Shown here: in pieces, positions 1 to 8,307 of the stretch | How positions within the stretch are numbered: the first letter of the stretch is position 1 | Layout of the letters: each line of letters opens with the position of its first letter | Source: Cohaesibacter sp. ES.047 | GTDB lineage: Bacteria; Pseudomonadota; Alphaproteobacteria; Rhizobiales; Cohaesibacteraceae | Direction of reading: 5' to 3' | Length of the DNA stretch: 64,000 nucleotides | Assembly: GCF_900215505.1 (NCBI RefSeq) | Contig: NZ_LT907844.1 | Location: 1,460,501-1,524,500 of the forward strand | Position numbers and translations under genes: made by a program | Notes under the pieces: generated by a model | The model's database searches: none | What the model was told of the DNA's origin: nothing | What the model saw: the letters and a program-made list of their open reading frames with translations, nothing else

Positions 1-650
1 TCAATGACTTCGTCCAGCGCCGCACCGAAGGGTCGCAGCCGATGCTCGTCTTCTCCGACTCAGGCCGCTCCATGGGGCTGGTTGTTGATGAAATCGTCGA
101 TATCGTCGACGAACAACTCAACATCGAGGTCTCTTCCGAAGTTCCGGGCGTTCTGGGCACGGCTGTGATCAAAGGCAAGGCAACCGAGATCATTGATGTG
201 GGGCACTTCTTGCCGCAGGCATTCGAGGACTGGTTCCATCGCAAAGAAATGTCAATCGACGAGCCGCTGGTCAAGAAACTGCTGTTTGTTGATGACTCCA
301 GCTTCTTCCGCAACATGCTTGGACCGGTTCTCAAGGCTGCCGGGTATGAAGTGACCGTCTGCTCAAGTGGTGCCGAGGCTCTTGCCGCGCTGGAACGTGA
401 TCCGAGCTATGAAATCGTCGTCTCCGATATCGAGATGCCGGAAATGAACGGTTTCGAGCTTTGTGAGGCCGTCCGCCGGGCTCCGGCAACACGCGATATT
501 CCGATCATCGCACTGTCGTCGCTCTGCACGCCGGCAGCCATTGAACGCGGACGCAAGGCCGGTTTCAACGACTATGTTGCCAAATTCGACCGTCCGGGAC
601 TGATCGCATCCCTGAAAGAGCAGCACATTGAAGTGGGAGTTGCCGCATGA
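1..650 (+). CDS. cheA: Chemotaxis histidine kinase CheA with C-terminal receiver, 3' part only
   Basis: The 5' end lies outside the window; the frame is open from base 3. The visible part begins in the CheW-like regulatory (P5) domain (segment GLVVDEIVDIVDEQ) and continues into a receiver domain of about 120 residues. That receiver has the acidic pair in LLFVDDSS, a phosphoacceptor Asp in VVSDIEMPEMNG and a Lys in YVAKF. CheA autophosphorylates and passes phosphate to CheY and CheB; a receiver tail is common in alphaproteobacterial CheA and can act as a phosphate sink. The stop codon overlaps the cheW start as ATGA, which points to translational coupling. Identity is secure from the neighbours, although the kinase core is not visible. 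Confidence 0.9.
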   Translation, partial: NDFVQRRTEGSQPMLVFSDSGRSMGLVVDEIVDIVDEQLNIEVSSEVPGVLGTAVIKGKATEIIDVGHFLPQAFEDWFHRKEMSIDEPLVKKLLFVDDSSFFRNMLGPVLKAAGYEVTVCSSGAEALAALERDPSYEIVVSDIEMPEMNGFELCEAVRRAPATRDIPIIALSSLCTPAAIERGRKAGFNDYVAKFDRPGLIASLKEQHIEVGVAA

Positions 651-1138
651 GTGAGCACAAATTCACAGACGAACTGGAAGACGACAACGCAAGTGAAACC
701 ATCCAGTATGTGACCATCTATATTTCCGAGCAGTTGTTTGGGCTTCCGATCAACCGGGTTCATGATGTCTTTGTCCCCGAGTCCGTCACGCAGGTGCCTT
801 TGTCCCAGTCAGAAATTGCCGGTGTGTTGAACCTTCGTGGTCGCATCGTCACCGCGATTGACATGCGCAAACGCCTTGGCATCAAGCCGCTGGAAAATGC
901 GAACAGCCTGATGGCAATCGGAATAGAATTCCGTGAAGAATCCTATGGCCTGATTATCGACAGTGTTGGTGAGGTTCTGGACCTGACTGAGACGAGCCGT
1001 GAAGCAGTGCCAAGCAACCTTGATCCGCGCTGGGCAGATGTAGCGGCCGGTGTTCATCGTCTCAAGAACGACCTGATGGTCATTCTCGATGTGGACCGGG
1101 TTCTGGGTGATATGGTGACAACTGGTGTTGCTGCCTGA
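647..1138 (+). CDS. cheW: Chemotaxis coupling protein CheW
   Basis: A 163-residue protein made of one CheW domain. It opens with a short acidic tail, then VTIYISEQLFGLPINRVHDVF and the typical core VLNLRGRIVTAIDMRKRLG. CheW bridges chemoreceptors and the CheA kinase in the polar signalling array. It lies between cheA and cheY and starts inside the cheA stop codon. The length is normal for the family and no residue looks odd. Confidence 0.95.
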   Translation: MSEHKFTDELEDDNASETIQYVTIYISEQLFGLPINRVHDVFVPESVTQVPLSQSEIAGVLNLRGRIVTAIDMRKRLGIKPLENANSLMAIGIEFREESYGLIIDSVGEVLDLTETSREAVPSNLDPRWADVAAGVHRLKNDLMVILDVDRVLGDMVTTGVAA

Positions 1139-1172
1139 TCATCCGAATTGACGGTGCCTTTGGAGTAGAAAA

Positions 1173-1538
1173 ATGAAGACTTGTTTGGTTGTTGACGATT
1201 CCAGCGTTATTCGCAAGGTCGCCCGCCGAATCCTTGAGGATCTCGACTTCGAAATAGCTGAAGCCGAAGATGGCAAGGAAGCCTTGGAGAGCTGTGCGGA
1301 CAATATGCCCGATGCTGTCCTGCTCGATTGGAACATGCCAGTAATGGATGGCCTGGACTTTTTGGTGGAGCTTCGCAAACTCGATGGCGGCGCTGATCCG
1401 AAGGTGATTTTCTGCACGACGGAAAACGATGTTTCTCATATCGCCAAGGCCATTCGTGCCGGTGCGAATGAATACATCATGAAACCGTTCGATCGCGAGA
1501 TCGTAGAGGCCAAGCTGCAGGAAGTCGGCCTGATCTAA
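1173..1538 (+). CDS. cheY: Single-domain response regulator CheY
   Basis: A 121-residue lone receiver. The acidic pair is in CLVVDDSS, the phosphoacceptor Asp in LLDWNMPVMDG, the switch Thr in FCTTEND and the conserved Lys in IMKPFD. Phospho-CheY made by CheA binds the flagellar switch. It sits 34 bases after cheW and 48 bases before cheB in the same operon. All key residues are kept, so it should be phosphorylatable. Other CheY paralogues may exist outside the window. Confidence 0.93.
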   Translation: MKTCLVVDDSSVIRKVARRILEDLDFEIAEAEDGKEALESCADNMPDAVLLDWNMPVMDGLDFLVELRKLDGGADPKVIFCTTENDVSHIAKAIRAGANEYIMKPFDREIVEAKLQEVGLI

Positions 1539-1586
1539 TCTCTGGTCAATGCAACAATAATATCAATCTAACAGCGAGTTGGAACT

Positions 1587-2816
1587 ATGGGTCTGATGAC
1601 TGCCAATGCTCCGGCATCTAGTGCCACATCTCGCCAGATCAAGGTCATGGTGGTCGACGATTCCGTCGTGATCCGCGGTCTGATTGGCAGATGGGTCAAT
1701 GATGATCCAGACCTTACTCTGGTAGGCTCGCACAGGAATGGACGTCTGGCCGTCGAGGACGTTGCGAAATCGAAGCCAGATATCGTTGTTCTTGATATTG
1801 AAATGCCGGACATGGACGGCCTGACGGCATTGCCGCAGCTGCTTAGGAACAATCCCACCAGCAAGATCATCATGGCGTCGACACTGACGCGCCGCAATGC
1901 GGAGATCAGCTTGCGTGCGATGTCCCTTGGTGCGACGGACTATGTTCCCAAGCCCGAATCCAACAGCCAGATCACGACGTCCAAGGAGTTCCGCGTCGAG
2001 CTCCTCGAAAAAATCAAGGCGATCGGCGGTGTGCCGGATGGCGGGGCTTCGGGCTTCCGTGCCTCCAGAGCTGGACCACTTAATGCTCGCGGCGCTGCAC
2101 AGCCAACCGCACGCACGCAACACAGCCGCCAAAGTCTTGCTAAGAGTGGCACCAAGGTCGTGCAGGCCACTCCTGAGAAGGCTGCAAGCGCAACCGCATC
2201 AGGCATTCAGCTGCGCAAATTAGGGTCTGCACGGCCCAGAGCCCTTCTGATTGGCAGTTCGACGGGAGGGCCGCAGGCCCTTGAGAAACTGCTGCACGAG
2301 ATCGGCCCGCAGATGCGTTCGGCTCCCATTCTGATCACTCAGCATATGCCGGCAACCTTCACTGCCATTCTGGCGGAGCATTTGGCCCGTTCCTCGGGGA
2401 TGCCAGCCGCAGAAGCGCAGGACGGTGAGGCCGTGCAAAATGGTCACATCTATGTCGCGCCAGGGGGCAAGCATATGTTGCTGACCAAAAAGGCGGGGCA
2501 GACGTTCATCAAGCTGACAGATACGCCGCCAGTCAATTTCTGTAAGCCTGCCGTGGATCCGTTGTTCGAGACGGCTTCCGAGGTCTATGGCTCAGCCATT
2601 CTGGCTGTCGTACTGACCGGGATGGGCCACGATGGGGCTGCCGGTGCTAAGTTCATTGTCGATGCTGGTGGCAGTGTCATCGCTCAGGATGAAGCAACCA
2701 GTGTCGTTTGGGGTATGCCGGGCGCTGCCGCTCAAGCTGGGGTTTGTGCTGCAGTTCTTCCGCTGAACCAGATCGGTTCCAAAGTTTTGAGAGTATTTAG
2801 GGGTGAGCGATCATGA
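1587..2816 (+). CDS. cheB: Chemotaxis-specific methylesterase/deamidase CheB
   Basis: A 409-residue response regulator. The N-terminal receiver (about residues 15-135) has VMVVDDSV and the Asp in VVLDIEMPDMDGL. A long Ala/Ser-rich linker follows, then the CheB methylesterase domain (about 215-405). The Ser of SSTGGP, the His of ITQHMP and the Asp of LTGMGHDGA form the catalytic triad. CheB removes methyl groups from chemoreceptors during adaptation. The stop overlaps the cheR start by four bases (ATGA), pairing the two opposing adaptation enzymes. The linker, about 75 residues, is longer than in enteric CheB. Confidence 0.95.
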   Translation: MGLMTANAPASSATSRQIKVMVVDDSVVIRGLIGRWVNDDPDLTLVGSHRNGRLAVEDVAKSKPDIVVLDIEMPDMDGLTALPQLLRNNPTSKIIMASTLTRRNAEISLRAMSLGATDYVPKPESNSQITTSKEFRVELLEKIKAIGGVPDGGASGFRASRAGPLNARGAAQPTARTQHSRQSLAKSGTKVVQATPEKAASATASGIQLRKLGSARPRALLIGSSTGGPQALEKLLHEIGPQMRSAPILITQHMPATFTAILAEHLARSSGMPAAEAQDGEAVQNGHIYVAPGGKHMLLTKKAGQTFIKLTDTPPVNFCKPAVDPLFETASEVYGSAILAVVLTGMGHDGAAGAKFIVDAGGSVIAQDEATSVVWGMPGAAAQAGVCAAVLPLNQIGSKVLRVFRGERS

Positions 2817-3775
2817 CGCCACAAGACTACGCTTTCCTGCAGGGCTTTCTTAAGGAAAAATCCGGCTTGGTTCTCTCCAATGACAAGCAATATCTGGTCG
2901 AAAGCAGGCTCATGCCGATCGCTCGCAAGGCGAACCTTTCGAGCATTGCCGATTTGATCGGCAAGTTGCGTGGCCTTGGTGACCGCACCTTGCAGACGGC
3001 TGTCGTGGAAGCGATGACCACCAACGAGTCGTTCTTCTTTCGCGACAAGACGCCGTTCGAGCATTTTGCCGACACCATCCTGCCCCACCTTGTTGCAACA
3101 CGTAAAACCGGTCGCGTTCGGATCTGGTGCGCGGCGGCTTCCACCGGGCAGGAGCCTTATTCGCTGGCCATGAGCCTCAAGGAGAACGCCAGCAAGCTCC
3201 GTGGTTTGTCCTTCGAAATTATCGGTACCGACATTTCGCAAGAAGTGCTCGAGAAAGCCCGGTCTGGCTTCTATAGCCAGTTTGAAGTCCAGCGCGGCCT
3301 GCCTGTTCAGATGCTCATCAAATACTTCAAGCAGGTTGGGGAAATGTGGCAGATTGCGCCGGAGATCCGGTCGATGGTCACCTACCGTCCGTTCAACCTG
3401 CTCGAGAGCTTCGCATCCATGGGGCAGTTCGATGTCATCTTCTGTCGCAACGTGTTGATCTATTTTGATCAGGCGACCAAATCGGACATCATGAACCGCT
3501 TGTCCAAGCAGTTGGCGGGCGATGGTTATCTGCTGTTGGGTGCTGCCGAAACCGTTGTCGGGCTGACAACTTCGTTCCAGAATGTGCAAGGAAAGCGCGG
3601 CCTCTATGTCAATGCGCGTGGCGCGACCCAAACTGCCAGTGCTCCACAGACGCCTCGGGCTGTCGTAGGGGGAGCGTCACCGACGCGCAGTTCTCTTGAT
3701 ACGGGCGTCGGGTCCAGCAGCGTCAAGCCGCTTGGTCATTCCCGGTTTTCGTCCATCCCCGGTGGGCGCCGCTAA
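2813..3775 (+). CDS. cheR: Chemoreceptor glutamate methyltransferase CheR
   Basis: A 320-residue SAM-dependent methyltransferase. It has the N-terminal helical CheR domain followed by the methyltransferase fold: RIWCAAASTGQEPYS is the SAM-binding loop, EIIGTDIS the acidic turn, and FDVIFCRNVLIYFD the core. It methylates receptor glutamates and opposes CheB. The last 45 or so residues form a low-complexity Ser/Gly/Arg tail beyond the usual family length, of unknown purpose. It is the last gene of the operon and is followed by a clear terminator. Confidence 0.95.
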   Translation: MTPQDYAFLQGFLKEKSGLVLSNDKQYLVESRLMPIARKANLSSIADLIGKLRGLGDRTLQTAVVEAMTTNESFFFRDKTPFEHFADTILPHLVATRKTGRVRIWCAAASTGQEPYSLAMSLKENASKLRGLSFEIIGTDISQEVLEKARSGFYSQFEVQRGLPVQMLIKYFKQVGEMWQIAPEIRSMVTYRPFNLLESFASMGQFDVIFCRNVLIYFDQATKSDIMNRLSKQLAGDGYLLLGAAETVVGLTTSFQNVQGKRGLYVNARGATQTASAPQTPRAVVGGASPTRSSLDTGVGSSSVKPLGHSRFSSIPGGRR

Positions 3776-3796
3776 ATTCATCAATCGATGAACAAG

Positions 3797-3830
3797 TAAA
3801 ACCGTCCGGCAATAGCCGGGCGGTTTTTCG
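3797..3830 (+). terminator. Rho-independent terminator after cheR
   Basis: The stem AAACCG-T-CCGGC pairs with GCCGG-G-CGGTTT across an AATA loop and ends in a T run. It lies 22 bases after the cheR stop and closes the chemotaxis operon. Confidence 0.85.
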
Positions 3831-3887
3831 TTGGGCGCTAACCAGACACGGTGCGAAACGGCCGGATTCCCAATGAAGCTGAAATAA

Positions 3888-3917
3888 GAAAAGCCGCCCG
3901 GATTGAGGGCGGCAAAT
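3888..3917 (-). terminator. Rho-independent terminator after ctrA
   Basis: GCCGCCC and GGGCGGC arms surround a short loop. Read on the minus strand the hairpin is followed by TTTTCTT. It lies about 90 bases past the ctrA stop and faces the cheR terminator. Confidence 0.75.
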
Positions 3918-4003
3918 CAAAAATGAAAGGGTATTGGTACGGGTAGGCACAGGCCTGCAGCGCTCGCAAATGGTCGATGCGAGCCACTGTCAGGGCATTG
4001 ATA

Positions 4004-4705
4004 TCAGGCGCTTTCCCGCAAACTTTCTTCGTCCGGCTCGCGCAGCACATAGCCGCGGCCCCAAACGGTTTCGATATAGTTGCGGCCACCGGTTGCTGTC
4101 GCCAGTTTCTTGCGCAGCTTGCAGATGAAGACGTCGATGATCTTCAGCTCTGGCTCATCCATGCCACCATACAGGTGATTGAGGAACATTTCCTTGGTGA
4201 GCGTGGTGCCCTTGCGCAAACTCAACAGTTCGAGCATCTGGTATTCCTTGCCTGTCAGGTGGACGCGCTGGCCCTGAACCTCAACAGTTTTGGTGTCCAG
4301 ATTGACTGTCAGCTCGCCAGTCGTGATGACCGACTGGGCATGACCTTTCGAGCGGCGGACGATCGCATGAATGCGTGCGACCAGTTCGTCCTTGTGGAAC
4401 GGTTTGGTCATATAATCGTCTGCGCCGAAGCCCAAGCCCCGAACCTTGTCTTCGATGCCAGCAAGGCCGGACAGAATAAGAATCGGAGTTTTCACCTTTG
4501 ACACGCGCAGGGTACGAAGCACTTCGTAGCCGCTCATGTCCGGAAGGTTCAAATCCAGAAGTATGATGTCATAATCGTACAACTTGCCGAGATCGACGCC
4601 TTCTTCGCCAAGATCAGTCGTGTAGACGTTGAAGCTTTCAGACTTCAGCATCAACTCGATGCTCTGTGCTGTGGCGCCGTCGTCTTCAATTAGCAAAACG
4701 CGCAT
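4004..4705 (-). CDS. ctrA: Cell-cycle master response regulator CtrA
   Basis: A 233-residue OmpR-type regulator. The receiver (1-120) begins [11 protein letters not shown] and carries the phosphoacceptor Asp in [12 protein letters not shown] and the Lys in MTKPFH. The winged helix (about 125-220) contains [12 protein letters not shown] and [13 protein letters not shown], both highly typical of CtrA. CtrA binds TTAA-N7-TTAA boxes and controls flagellar, division and methylation genes. In many Rhizobiales it is essential; in others it governs mainly motility. Unlike Caulobacter CtrA, which ends in two Ala, this one ends ESLRESA, so a ClpXP-type Ala-Ala degron is not obvious. It is divergent from fliI. 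Confidence 0.96.
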   Translation of the reverse strand: MRVLLIEDDGATAQSIELMLKSESFNVYTTDLGEEGVDLGKLYDYDIILLDLNLPDMSGYEVLRTLRVSKVKTPILILSGLAGIEDKVRGLGFGADDYMTKPFHKDELVARIHAIVRRSKGHAQSVITTGELTVNLDTKTVEVQGQRVHLTGKEYQMLELLSLRKGTTLTKEMFLNHLYGGMDEPELKIIDVFICKLRKKLATATGGRNYIETVWGRGYVLREPDEESLRESA

Positions 4706-4879
4706 GCCAATCCCCTTGGTTTGCCTTTCTGGGCACGAAGCAACCCGCCGTTCTGACGGTTGCTTAGGACCAAATTAATCCCAGTTAATAAGGCTATGAC
4801 ATAATGGTTAACAAAAACTGATTCCGCTGCCAAGCCTCACATTGCTACTTCACAGGAAAAAGTGTTATCTCATTGAATC

Positions 4880-4898
4880 CTAGGAAAAATTTTCCTAG
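4880..4898. promoter_or_regulatory. 19-bp palindrome CTAGG-N9-CCTAG, copy 1
   Basis: CTAGGAAAAATTTTCCTAG is a perfect 9-bp inverted repeat around one base. A second copy with 17 of 19 identical bases lies before fliF at 16217-16235. Its shape and its presence at two flagellar control regions suggest a dimeric regulator's operator. The regulator is unknown. Confidence 0.6.
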
Positions 4899-4906
4899 TG
4901 TCCTAG

Positions 4907-4923
4907 TTAAAGTTTCACTTTAA
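4907..4923. promoter_or_regulatory. Inverted repeat TTAAAGT-TTC-ACTTTAA
   Basis: A perfect 7-bp inverted repeat with a 3-base centre, 8 bases after the CTAGG palindrome and 148 bases before the fliI start. It contains two TTAA half-sites but not at CtrA-box spacing. It may be an operator, or part of an extended site with its neighbour. Confidence 0.4.
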
Positions 4924-5071
4924 GAAACTTATGTAAGCGATTCTCGAGACTCCACAACGTCGCGGAAGTTCCAACTGGGAAATAATTACCTCTCTAAATG
5001 CCTCGTGATAATAATTAACCAATCAGGTAAACGAATCATTACCATGGAAAAGAATCATTAAAGGCTCGGCA

Positions 5072-6412
5072 ATGGTCCAGAACCTCATCGGAAAAGTCGA
5101 AGATGTCACCGCGCGCCATGCCTATGGCCGCGTTACGTCGATTCAAGGCCACCTAGTTGAGGTCACGGGCCCGCTGTTCGAAATGAGCGTTGGATCGATG
5201 CTGTCCATTCATGCTCAGGGACGCGAACCGGCCCAATGCGAGGTGGTCGGGTTTTCTGATGATCGCGCCTTGTGCCTGCCCTTTTCCGAGCTCGACGGCA
5301 TCAGACTTGGGTGTAGAGCCGTGCTGCATGGCCCGGCGGTGATCCGGCCCACGCGCGGTTGGCTGGGGCGCATGGTCAATGCCTTTGGCGAGCCAATCGA
5401 CGGCAAGGGCCCCTTGCCGCGGGGCTATCGGTCCGTTCCGCTCAAGCGAAAGCCGCCTCAGGCGCATATGCGCATGCGCGTGGGCGGGCCGATGGATTTG
5501 GGGGTCCGCTCGCTGAATGCCTTTGCAACACTTTGTGAGGGCCAGAGAATGGGCATCTTCGCAGGCTCTGGTGTCGGCAAGTCGGTTTTGATGTCGATGC
5601 TGGCCCGCAACGCCAGTTCAGAGGTGAACGTGATCGGCCTGATCGGAGAGCGGGGACGCGAGGTCCAGGAGTTCGTGCAGGATGATCTGGGCGAGGAAGG
5701 CCTCAGGCGCTCTGTCGTTGTCGTGGCCACCTCCGACGAAATGGCCCTTATGCGGCGACAGGCAGCCTATCTGACAATGGCGCTGGCAGAATATTTCAGG
5801 GAGGACGGCAAGCAGGTCCTGTGCATGATGGACTCGGTGACACGCTTTGCGCAGGCGCAGCGGGAAATCGGTCTCGCGGCCGGAGAACCCCCCACTTCTA
5901 AGGGATATACGCCAACCGTTTTCGCAGAATTGCCGAAACTTCTCGAAAGAGCGGGGCCTGGTGAAAAAAATGAGGGTGCTGTTACGGGACTTTTTACTGT
6001 TTTAGTGGAAGGTGATAATCACAATGAGCCTGTAGCGGATGCCGTCCGGGGTATATTGGACGGTCACATCGTTATGGAAAGGGCCATTGCCGAGAGGGGG
6101 AGGTATCCCGCGATAAACATTTTGAAATCTGTTTCGCGTACACTTCCCAAAGCTGCCGATCCGGCCTACTGGCCAGCAGTTTTGCAGGCTCGGCAACATA
6201 TGGCGACCTATTCGGATATGGAAGAGTTGATCCGACTGGGCGCTTATAAACAGGGAAGCGACCCAAATGTGGATTTGGCAATCGCTCTTCATGAACCGCT
6301 GGAAGCCTTCCTTTCTCAACGAAAGGAAGAGGCAACCGGTTTGACTGAAGGGTATCAGTTGCTGGCATCCATCCTTGGAATGCAGTCAGAACAGGGCAAT
6401 TCGGGGCTTTAA
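5072..6412 (+). CDS. fliI: Flagellar export ATPase FliI
   Basis: A 446-residue F1-like ATPase of the flagellar type III export apparatus. The Walker A motif is [12 protein letters not shown] (about residue 167), the Walker B region is [12 protein letters not shown], and the export-ATPase signature continues as [13 protein letters not shown]. It sits at the cytoplasmic face of the basal body and unlocks export substrates together with FliH and FliJ. The start is supported by AAGG nine bases upstream. fliJ follows after 13 bases. It is separated from the main flagellar operon and diverges from ctrA, which suggests early, CtrA-linked expression. Confidence 0.96.
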   Translation: MVQNLIGKVEDVTARHAYGRVTSIQGHLVEVTGPLFEMSVGSMLSIHAQGREPAQCEVVGFSDDRALCLPFSELDGIRLGCRAVLHGPAVIRPTRGWLGRMVNAFGEPIDGKGPLPRGYRSVPLKRKPPQAHMRMRVGGPMDLGVRSLNAFATLCEGQRMGIFAGSGVGKSVLMSMLARNASSEVNVIGLIGERGREVQEFVQDDLGEEGLRRSVVVVATSDEMALMRRQAAYLTMALAEYFREDGKQVLCMMDSVTRFAQAQREIGLAAGEPPTSKGYTPTVFAELPKLLERAGPGEKNEGAVTGLFTVLVEGDNHNEPVADAVRGILDGHIVMERAIAERGRYPAINILKSVSRTLPKAADPAYWPAVLQARQHMATYSDMEELIRLGAYKQGSDPNVDLAIALHEPLEAFLSQRKEEATGLTEGYQLLASILGMQSEQGNSGL

Positions 6413-6425
6413 GGAGTATTGAGTA

Positions 6426-6839
6426 ATGAAGTCGCGTGATAGTCTCCTCCGCCTTAAGCGCTTTCAGGTTGATGAAAAGCGCCGTCAGGTTGGACAGATT
6501 GAATTGATGATCACAGAATTCGAAGGCATGATCCGGGATCTCGATACCCAGATTGCTGTCGAAGAGGAAAAAGCCGGCATCAACGATGTCGGGCATTTTG
6601 CCTATCCGACCTTCGCGAAGGCTGCGCATCAGCGTAAGGAGAATCTGCTCGTTTCGATTTCTGATCTGAACGAACAGCTCGACCGTGCGCAGGATCAATT
6701 GCGTGAAGCGATTGGCGAGATGAAAAAGGTTGAAAAGCTCGAAGAGCGGGATCATCAGCGTGAGCAGGCTGCCATCGAGCAGGCCGAGCAGGACGAACTT
6801 GACGATTTTACCATGATTGGTCGCCATCGAACTCGTTAG
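6426..6839 (+). CDS. fliJ: Flagellar export protein FliJ-like coiled coil
   Basis: A 137-residue charged protein that is almost entirely helical, with heptad-rich stretches such as ELMITEFEGMIRDL and LNEQLDRAQDQL. This is the expected form of FliJ, the stalk-like partner in the FliI ring. FliJ proteins diverge strongly, so the call rests on length, coiled-coil character and position 13 bases after fliI. The SD-like AAGGAG lies just upstream of the ATG. Confidence 0.85.
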   Translation: MKSRDSLLRLKRFQVDEKRRQVGQIELMITEFEGMIRDLDTQIAVEEEKAGINDVGHFAYPTFAKAAHQRKENLLVSISDLNEQLDRAQDQLREAIGEMKKVEKLEERDHQREQAAIEQAEQDELDDFTMIGRHRTR

Positions 6840-7046
6840 ACGCCATTCAAGTCAAACATTCCCCTGTCGGCCGACACCAGTGTCGGTCGTGAGAGCTAGG
6901 TTGTGGCTTTCTTACTTCACCGGCGGGAATGCGCCGTGCCGACTGTGCTTTTGCCAGTGGGCGGTTTATTTGTCATCTGGGGTGGTTCCACACCCTATGA
7001 TCGGCTAAGCAAAGGGCAATCATGAAACCGTAAGCTTTGGTTCGAC

Positions 7047-7583
7047 ATGTCGCTGATTGCCATATATTTCGCCAGCCAGGATGGTCAGGCAGCCAAGGTT
7101 GCCGCCTTTATAGGCGAGCAGATCGAACAAACCGGGCCGTGCGTCACGGTTTCTGACCTAAACGCAGGTACTCCCTCAGATATAACACTTGATCGTGCAG
7201 ATGTGGTGGTGGTCGTTGCGGCCATTCGCTATGGGCGGCATCTCAAACCCGCAGAGCGATTCCTCTCCTACCATGAAGCCGCTTTGAGCCAAAAGAAGCT
7301 GGTGCTCATTTCCGTCAATCTGACCGCGCGAAAGCCTGAAAAGCGCAGTATCGAGCGCAGCATCTATTTGCAGAAGTGGGTGGCACGCTATCCGACCCTG
7401 TCGCCTGTGCTCGTGCGCGCTGTGGCCGGTCGGCTCGATTATCCCCGCTATTCACGGTTTGACCGATTTATGATCAGACTGATCATGTCGATCACCAAAG
7501 GGCCGACTGATCCCACCTCCACGATCGAATTCACCGATTGGGACGAGGTTGGTGAGCTGGCCAGCGAGATTGCAGCAATCTGA
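7047..7583 (+). CDS. hemG: HemG-type menaquinone-dependent protoporphyrinogen IX dehydrogenase
   Basis: A 178-residue long-chain flavodoxin. The N-terminal strand and FMN loop IYFASQDGQ are followed by VVVVAAIRYGRHL and then by segments nearly identical in pattern to Escherichia coli HemG: SVNLTARKPEKR, LDYPRYSRFDRFMIRLIM and a terminal YTDW-like FTDWDEV. HemG oxidises protoporphyrinogen IX to protoporphyrin IX in heme synthesis, passing electrons to quinones at the membrane. Most alphaproteobacteria use HemJ instead, so the gene is unusual here. No other heme gene is adjacent; a PqiA-like gene follows. Confidence 0.88.
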   Translation: MSLIAIYFASQDGQAAKVAAFIGEQIEQTGPCVTVSDLNAGTPSDITLDRADVVVVVAAIRYGRHLKPAERFLSYHEAALSQKKLVLISVNLTARKPEKRSIERSIYLQKWVARYPTLSPVLVRAVAGRLDYPRYSRFDRFMIRLIMSITKGPTDPTSTIEFTDWDEVGELASEIAAI

Positions 7584-7647
7584 TAATGTCTGTAGCGTCA
7601 GGCTCGCCGATTCATACCAGCCGCTGATTCAGTCGGGGGAGCCTGTC

Positions 7648-8079
7648 GTGACGTCCATTCTGTTGCCGATCCTTGTCGCCATCTCCGCCTTTTCATTCGG
7701 ATTGGGTCTGACCCTGCCGTTGGTTTCGCTCGACCGGCTGCTGTTTTTCACCGAGACGCCGTCGCTCGTCAGCATCATAGAAGGCTTGTGGCTTGAGGAA
7801 AGGCTGCTGGCGATCATCGTGGCGCTCTTTTCCATCATTCTGCCAGCGCTGAAGATCCTTCTGTTGCATGTCGCTGCCTACCGGGGACGCAAATCGCGTT
7901 CGGTGGTTCTGCTCAGTCTGGCGAGCAAATGGTCTATGATGGATGTGTTGCTCGTGGCGTTGGTCATCTTTTCCGCCAAGACCAGTGGGCTTGCCGAGGC
8001 GACAGCGCAACCGGGGATCTGGTTCTATGGGGCCGCGACGCTCTGTTCGGTGCTGGCGTCTGCGATGATCCGGAAATAG
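7648..8079 (+). CDS. Single-domain PqiA-like inner-membrane protein
   Basis: About 143 residues from a GTG start at 7648, chosen because GGGGGA lies seven bases upstream; an open frame reaches back to 7549 inside hemG. It has three or four hydrophobic segments and the PqiA signature SLASKWSMMDVLLVALVIF. PqiA proteins sit in the inner membrane and often work with MCE proteins in lipid transport between membranes. Classical PqiA has two such domains; this has one and no pqiB is next to it. It may be cotranscribed with hemG (64-base gap). The exact role is unknown. Confidence 0.7.
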   Translation: MTSILLPILVAISAFSFGLGLTLPLVSLDRLLFFTETPSLVSIIEGLWLEERLLAIIVALFSIILPALKILLLHVAAYRGRKSRSVVLLSLASKWSMMDVLLVALVIFSAKTSGLAEATAQPGIWFYGAATLCSVLASAMIRK

Positions 8080-8083
8080 ACGA

Positions 8084-8122
8084 TAAAAAAACGGGGCAGT
8101 GATCGGATGATCAGCTGCCCCG
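8084..8122 (-). terminator. Terminator hairpin between pqiA-like gene and flhA
   Basis: CGGGGCAG pairs with CTGCCCCG, with an inner GATC/GATC pair. A run of seven A on the plus strand gives the U tract for transcripts from the minus strand, so it mainly ends the fliF-flhA operon, leaving a 3' UTR of about 190 bases. It may also slow the hemG-pqiA transcript. Confidence 0.75.
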
Positions 8123-8307
8123 AAGGTTTATTGGCCTCTCTCATGTGTTCGCAAGCTGTCGGTCCCGAAAGGCCACTTTCACGGGAGGCCGACTTTCGTG
8201 AAGCTTTTGGTCGCTGTCCTCATCCTTTGTTTCATTAAACGATTTGGAATGCGTTTGGTTCCCCATTGAATTGGCTTGTCTCATTCTTTGCCGGATGGAG
8301 ACAGGCG

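Larger units (their letters stand above)
4706..5071. promoter_or_regulatory. ctrA-fliI divergent promoter region with clustered GANTC sites
   Basis: This 366-bp AT-rich spacer carries six GANTC sites (4820, 4875, 4939, 4948, 5033, 5052), the target of the CcrM methylase in alphaproteobacteria. About 1.4 are expected by chance. It also holds TTAA half-sites of the CtrA box (4775, 4785, 4808, 5014 regions) and two perfect inverted repeats listed separately. GANTC hemimethylation controls a ctrA promoter in Caulobacter; the same role here is inferred. Confidence 0.6.

Noticed and set aside
4775-4812. CtrA boxes in front of ctrA
   Set aside because: Several TTAA half-sites occur, but at spacings of 6 or 19 bases rather than 7, so none was called as a full box.
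6817-7008. A 63-codon frame between fliJ and hemG
   Set aside because: It overlaps the fliJ end, has no recognisable features and no convincing ribosome site. A CCGACAC-CA-GTGTCGG dyad at 6871-6886 lies inside but has no U run, so it was not called a terminator.
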